This document shows positions 60,727 through 64,000 of a stretch of 64,000 nucleotides of DNA, one piece after another. Each line of letters opens with the position of its first letter. The first letter of the stretch is position 1. The notes beneath the pieces were generated by a model, which was not told where the DNA came from, made no database searches, and saw only the letters and a program-made list of their open reading frames with translations. The position numbers and the translations under genes were made by a program. The stretch is from Prorocentrum cordatum (taxonomy: Eukaryota > Sar > Dinophyceae > Prorocentrales > Prorocentraceae). The stretch lies in NCBI GenBank assembly GCA_963575745.1, contig CAUYUJ010018620.1, forward strand, positions 135,907-199,906. The letters are read 5' to 3'.

Positions 60727-61526
60727 ATGAGAGCGCCCCGGGCGTCGGCGAAGAAGAAGAGGGCGGTGGAGGGCGCCAGCGGAGCGGACAGCAGCAGCGG
60801 GGACCCGCAGATGTCTGGGAAAGGAGGAGGTGGCAAGGGCAGAGGGCACGCGCAAGTGAGAGCAGACAACGTCGCCGCAGCCCCAGAACTCCAGCAAGCC
60901 TTGGCCACTGTCCAGAAGCTAACCCTCCGCGTCGCAGCAGAGCAGAGAGATATGGCCAACGTGTGCACCGAGTTCTGGATCCCCCCTCGCACAGCCGCAA
61001 TCATACGAGAAGGTTTCGAGGCTGGACAGGGGTACCACCAGGCTGCAAAGGAAGCGGGAAAGGGGCGCAAGCTGCCCCCCCCCCCCCCCCCCACGCGCAC
61101 ATAGCGGCGGGAATGATCGGGGCGATGCGCGACGCGTTCGGGGACGACGGGACAGAGGGAGAAGCCAAGAAAGTACTCGCGTCTTGGATGGAAGCAGCAG
61201 GGCCAGAGGAGTACGGGAAAGCATGCGTGGACGAGTTTTCCAGGATGTTCCGTTCAAGGGAATGCTACAGCCCAGACGGAGCGCCAGAGCAGGAGCGCAA
61301 GGCACAACTTCAGTACTCACTCAACATGAGCCCCGACCTCAGGACGGTGATCCACCGGGCCACGGGCCCCCCAGCTCAAGTGCCCACGGTCGACATGAGA
61401 TCCTTCCAGGGCGCCTTCACCCTGGGCTTGATCAAAGCGGGGGGAACCAAACCGACGGGAGCAGGGCCCAGGACGGAGTTGGAGAGGACTGTGGAGCGCC
61501 AGCTGAGGAATTTCCAGAGGGCGTGA
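60727..61526 (+). pseudogene. LINE-C downstream ORF with poly-C frameshift
   Basis: A frame in the +1 phase to the zinc-finger ORF has its first ATG at 60727 (MRAPRASAKKKRAVEG). A basic, Gly-rich part is followed by a helical domain: VAAAPELQQALATVQKLTLR, WIPPRTAAIIREGFEAGQGY. At 18 C (61075-61092) the sense shifts: AAGMIGAMRDAFGDDGTEGE, KKVLASWMEAAGPEEYGKAC, VPTVDMRSFQGAFTLGLIKA, TELERTVERQLRNFQRA, then TGA at 61526. It parallels 3067-2280 of LINE-A. The family function is unknown. Confidence 0.62.
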
Positions 61527-61830
61527 TGCAGCACGCACGTGCACTTGCCCGTGATCCTCGGAAGCTCGCGAATCTCTACAAGATGCGGGACAACGGGGTG
61601 CAGAGAGTCGGGCAGCTAGTCAGAGCAGTAGAATTCGTTAGGTGTCAGATGTCCCACCAGTTGCAATTTGCGTATTTAAGTGGGCAGTATTTTTTCCACT
61701 GAGGACGCACAGTACCATAGTAAGGGAGAGAGAAGGAGAGACGTTGCTGAGTGTAGCCGTCTCGATCGAGCTGTTGCAGGGGGGCAGCACAGAGCAGCTG
61801 ATATTACTATTGCGTGTATCGCCGAGTGCC

Positions 61831-62358
61831 ATGACAACCGCACCAGCATCTGCATCGGGAGCGGCCGCAGCGAAGGCTGCGCCAGCTGTTGCTACGGGTG
61901 CAAACGCAGTGCCAGTACCTCGCCAGCCGACAGGCCCCCCTCCTGGTCCTCCTGGCCCGATCCGCTCAAAGGCAGCGCCGCCCCGCAGGAACCTGAACCA
62001 GAATGGCGACCTGAGTAGAGTGCATGCAGCTCAGCAGGCCCATCTTTCGACGGGCCGCATCCTGAGAGATCACTATTCTATCATTCTGGGGCAGTGCAGT
62101 ATGTTGAACAGCCAGCTCAGTTACATCCAGCTCCAGAGAGACAATATCATGAACCCAGTCGTGAATGACACGCACTTGGAGGCAGACCGTGTCGCCACGA
62201 GGCGCAACCTAGACAGTCAGATCAGCTACCTGACTGATGAGCTGGAGCGTCTGCATGGAATCATCAGGGTGCTGGGTGAATCTGACTACGGAGTGCAGCG
62301 TTTCGACTGGGAGATCTCGAGACCGAGCGGGAGCAGCGAGAGGGATGAGGGGCAGTAG
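61831..62358 (+). CDS. Small ORF at the 3' side of LINE-C
   Basis: 175 codons from ATG 61831 to TAG 62358. Residues 1-55 are Ala/Pro-rich. From about 60 the sequence becomes helical: NGDLSRVHAAQQAHLSTGRI, HYSIILGQCSMLNSQLSYIQ, RRNLDSQISYLTDELERLHG. Heptad-like spacing suggests a coiled coil. It may be a third LINE protein or an unrelated gene. The intervening 61527-61830 has no clear frame. Confidence 0.5.
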   Translation: MTTAPASASGAAAAKAAPAVATGANAVPVPRQPTGPPPGPPGPIRSKAAPPRRNLNQNGDLSRVHAAQQAHLSTGRILRDHYSIILGQCSMLNSQLSYIQLQRDNIMNPVVNDTHLEADRVATRRNLDSQISYLTDELERLHGIIRVLGESDYGVQRFDWEISRPSGSSERDEGQ

Positions 62359-62819
62359 TGCCAGCATGTCAGCAGCGTGCCTGCATCCCCTCCCTCCGAG
62401 AGCTGCTGCTGCCGCTCGCCTCCCTCCCCCCCTCGCCCCGCCCGTCCCGCGCCAACGTCCACGGGCTGCTGCTGTATGTGTACAGCCAGCAGGACAGCCC
62501 TGGACGCGGGGGGTGGGTAGGGTCGGCCACAGTCATTGCTTATCGATTGTTTTCCCTTCTTTTTTTTCCTCCCAGGCCTCTAGGGGCCAGAGGTGCAGCA
62601 GTACGGGGTGTGCGGCTCGCTCCAGGAAGGAGTAACCGCACGCCCCCCCCCCGAGTTTTGAGGTCTAAAATCTGCGACGGGAGCCTCTGCCGAAGCGGCA
62701 GCGCTTGCAGCATGAAGCTGCGGCGTTCGCCGCGGGCGGCAGGGGGGGACACGCAAAGGTCCCATCCTTGTATGCTTCCATACTTTACCTAGGGGCAGCT
62801 AGTGTCACAAGTGGCTTGA
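62359..62819. other. No gene seen
   Basis: GC-normal sequence with a 10-base C run near 62643 and no frame of protein-like content. Confidence 0.45.
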
Positions 62820-63470
62820 CCATTGCCCCCAACGGCTCCACCACCACCGCCTCCTCCTCCTTCTCCTCCTCCTTCTCCTCCTCCTCCTCTCCCCTCCTCC
62901 TCCTCCACCTCCTCCTCCCCTCCTCCTTCCTCCTCCTCCCCCCTCCCATACACCACTCCTCCCTCCTCCTCATTGTACGCTTTTCATGCCGATTCGAGGA
63001 GGGAGAAAGAGGAGGAAATGGAGGCGGAGAGGAAGGAGGGAGGAGAAGGATGAGGAGCGGTAGGGAAGGAGGAAGGAGTTAATAACAAGAGGAGTGAGGA
63101 ATAGGGGGGGAAGAGGGAATGAAGGGCAGGAGGGAGAGGAGGAGAGGAAGGAGTTGAGGAGGAGGAGGAGGAGGAGGAAGAGGAGGAGGAGGAGGAGGAA
63201 ATGTATAAGTTTCGTCGCCCTATTTTGCAAACCGCACCCTTCGGAGTCGCCGATCCTCGGCCCCTCCCTGGTCCCGTCGGCGGCTGCCCCGGCCGGGCGG
63301 CCCCTGCCGTGCGTGGGCCCGCGGAGCTTGGGGAGCTGCACAAAAATCCCCGCGGCCGTCCTGCCAGGTCGGCTCGCGAGCCCGCCCGGCGGGGCCCATT
63401 CTGCGCCCTGGCCGAGGGAAGACTGCGAAGGCCTTGCGGCCGGTATCGCCGACCCTGAAGACGAGGAGGA
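62820..63470. repeat. TCC/AGG hairpin composite, fourth unit, and GC block
   Basis: TCC tract (62850-62970), TTTTCATGCCGATTCGAGGA (62980-63000), AGG tract, then ATGTATAAGTTTCGTCGCCC (63201). It is followed by CTTCGGAGTCGCCGATCCTC, also near 54803, and GCGAAGGCCTTGCGGCCGGT at 63427. Confidence 0.8.
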
Positions 63471-64000
63471 TGAGAGGGAGGGTGAATGGGGTGCAGGGCC
63501 AGGAGGAGGAGTGGCGGGAGGAGGAGGAGGAAGGGGTGCAAGAGGCGGATGAAGGAGGAGGAGGGGGGGGGGAAGGATGAGGAGGAGATGCAGGGGGGGG
63601 GGAGGAGGCAGAGGATAGCAGGAGGAAGGGGACCCACCCCGGGAACCCTTCCTGGGACTCCTCTCCTCGTGGGCAAAGAAGTGCAAGGAAGGGACTTCCA
63701 ATCGACTGCGCTAACGACGTTGTTCAATTTCGCTGTAGATCGCGCGGTTGAGACGACAGGCCCAGGAAAGGGGACGGGGGACGACGGAGACGGCGAGGAG
63801 ACGATTATGACGACGACGGAAACAACGAGAAGGAGGAGGAGGAGGAGGAGGAGGAGGAGAAAAATAATGAGGAAGATGAGGAGCCGGACGGCGACGACGA
63901 GACGGAACAGGAGGAGGAGGAGGTCGAGGAGGAGGAGGAGGAGGAGGACGACGACGACGTGGCATTCGGGAAGTCTGTGGTGTTTGTCGCAGGGCTATTT
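63471..64000. repeat. AGG / GACGAC purine tracts to the window end
   Basis: AGGAGG-type tracts at 63470-63630 and 63820-63950 flank about 150 bp of ordinary sequence. No gene is supported. Confidence 0.75.

Larger units (their letters stand above)
55071..62358 (+). mobile_element. LINE-C, non-LTR retrotransposon with endonuclease, RT and zinc fingers
   Basis: Plus-strand order: endonuclease (55187-56555), a 1.6-kb insertion, RT (58140-59565), post-RT and zinc fingers (59534-60715), downstream ORF (60727-61526) and a last ORF (61831-62358). The post-RT to downstream-ORF organisation is that of LINE-A. Frameshifts occur at A-runs (near 56411 and 58301) and at a poly-C. The 3' end is not defined. 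Confidence 0.75.

Noticed and set aside
1-64000. Bacterial-type promoters, ribosome-binding sites, terminators, operons
   Set aside because: The window is eukaryotic in character; no such signals could be supported.

Overview
The window looks like nuclear DNA of a dinoflagellate. It holds several degenerate retroelements of types that are abundant in dinoflagellate genomes: LINEs with a C-terminal zinc-finger region, and tyrosine-recombinase (DIRS/PAT/Ngaro-like) elements. It also has two degenerate matches to the dinoflagellate trans-spliced leader, split genes whose gaps carry palindromes, many long poly-C/poly-G runs, and a very high load of microsatellites and satellites. There are no operons, promoters of bacterial type, rRNA, tRNA or CRISPR arrays. 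The assignment is an inference from these family traits; no database search was possible.

Layout. 0.5-12.5 kb: a dispersed 60-90 bp repeat field is interrupted by a 5'-truncated LINE (LINE-A, minus strand, 1757-11764) with a 13-bp target duplication. Inside that LINE sits a 7.5-kb tyrosine-recombinase retrotransposon (YR-1, 3926-11465) with A1 / B1-A2-B2 split direct repeats. 12.5-14.1 kb: microsatellites and a GC-rich 300-bp repeat family. 14.2-15.7 kb: a gag-like frame with one internal TAG. 16.3-17.0 kb: an ORF with ubiquitin-interacting-like motifs just after a spliced-leader relic. 17.1-18.7 kb: CCT microsatellite and a 143-bp tandem repeat packed with an 8-bp palindrome. 18.9-23.4 kb: fragments of dinoflagellate host-type genes. 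25.7-29.9 kb: a split gene of a large dinoflagellate family of unknown function. Copies of a 34-44 bp palindrome lie in several of the gaps between these coding blocks.

31.4-37.0 kb: a decayed plus-strand DIRS-type element (YR-2: gag, RT, RNase H, recombinase, methyltransferase-like domain). 37.0-41.7 kb: satellites with 42-, 27- and 103-bp periods. 41.7-45.4 kb: a LINE with RNase H (LINE-B). 46.9-51.9 kb: a giant foldback structure whose arms are tandem arrays, carrying a 165-bp MITE-like insertion. 53.6-55.1 kb: more of the GC-rich repeat and a TCC/AGG hairpin composite. 55.1-62.4 kb: a third LINE (LINE-C: endonuclease, RT, zinc fingers, two further ORFs). 62.8-63.9 kb: another copy of the hairpin composite and purine-rich DNA to the end.

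Almost nothing here looks like an intact working gene. The strongest results are structural: the nested insertion with its in-window empty-site copy, the complete split-direct-repeat architecture of YR-1, the palindrome family, and the foldback with satellite arms. Frames quoted as broken may be true mutations or sequence errors at homopolymers.
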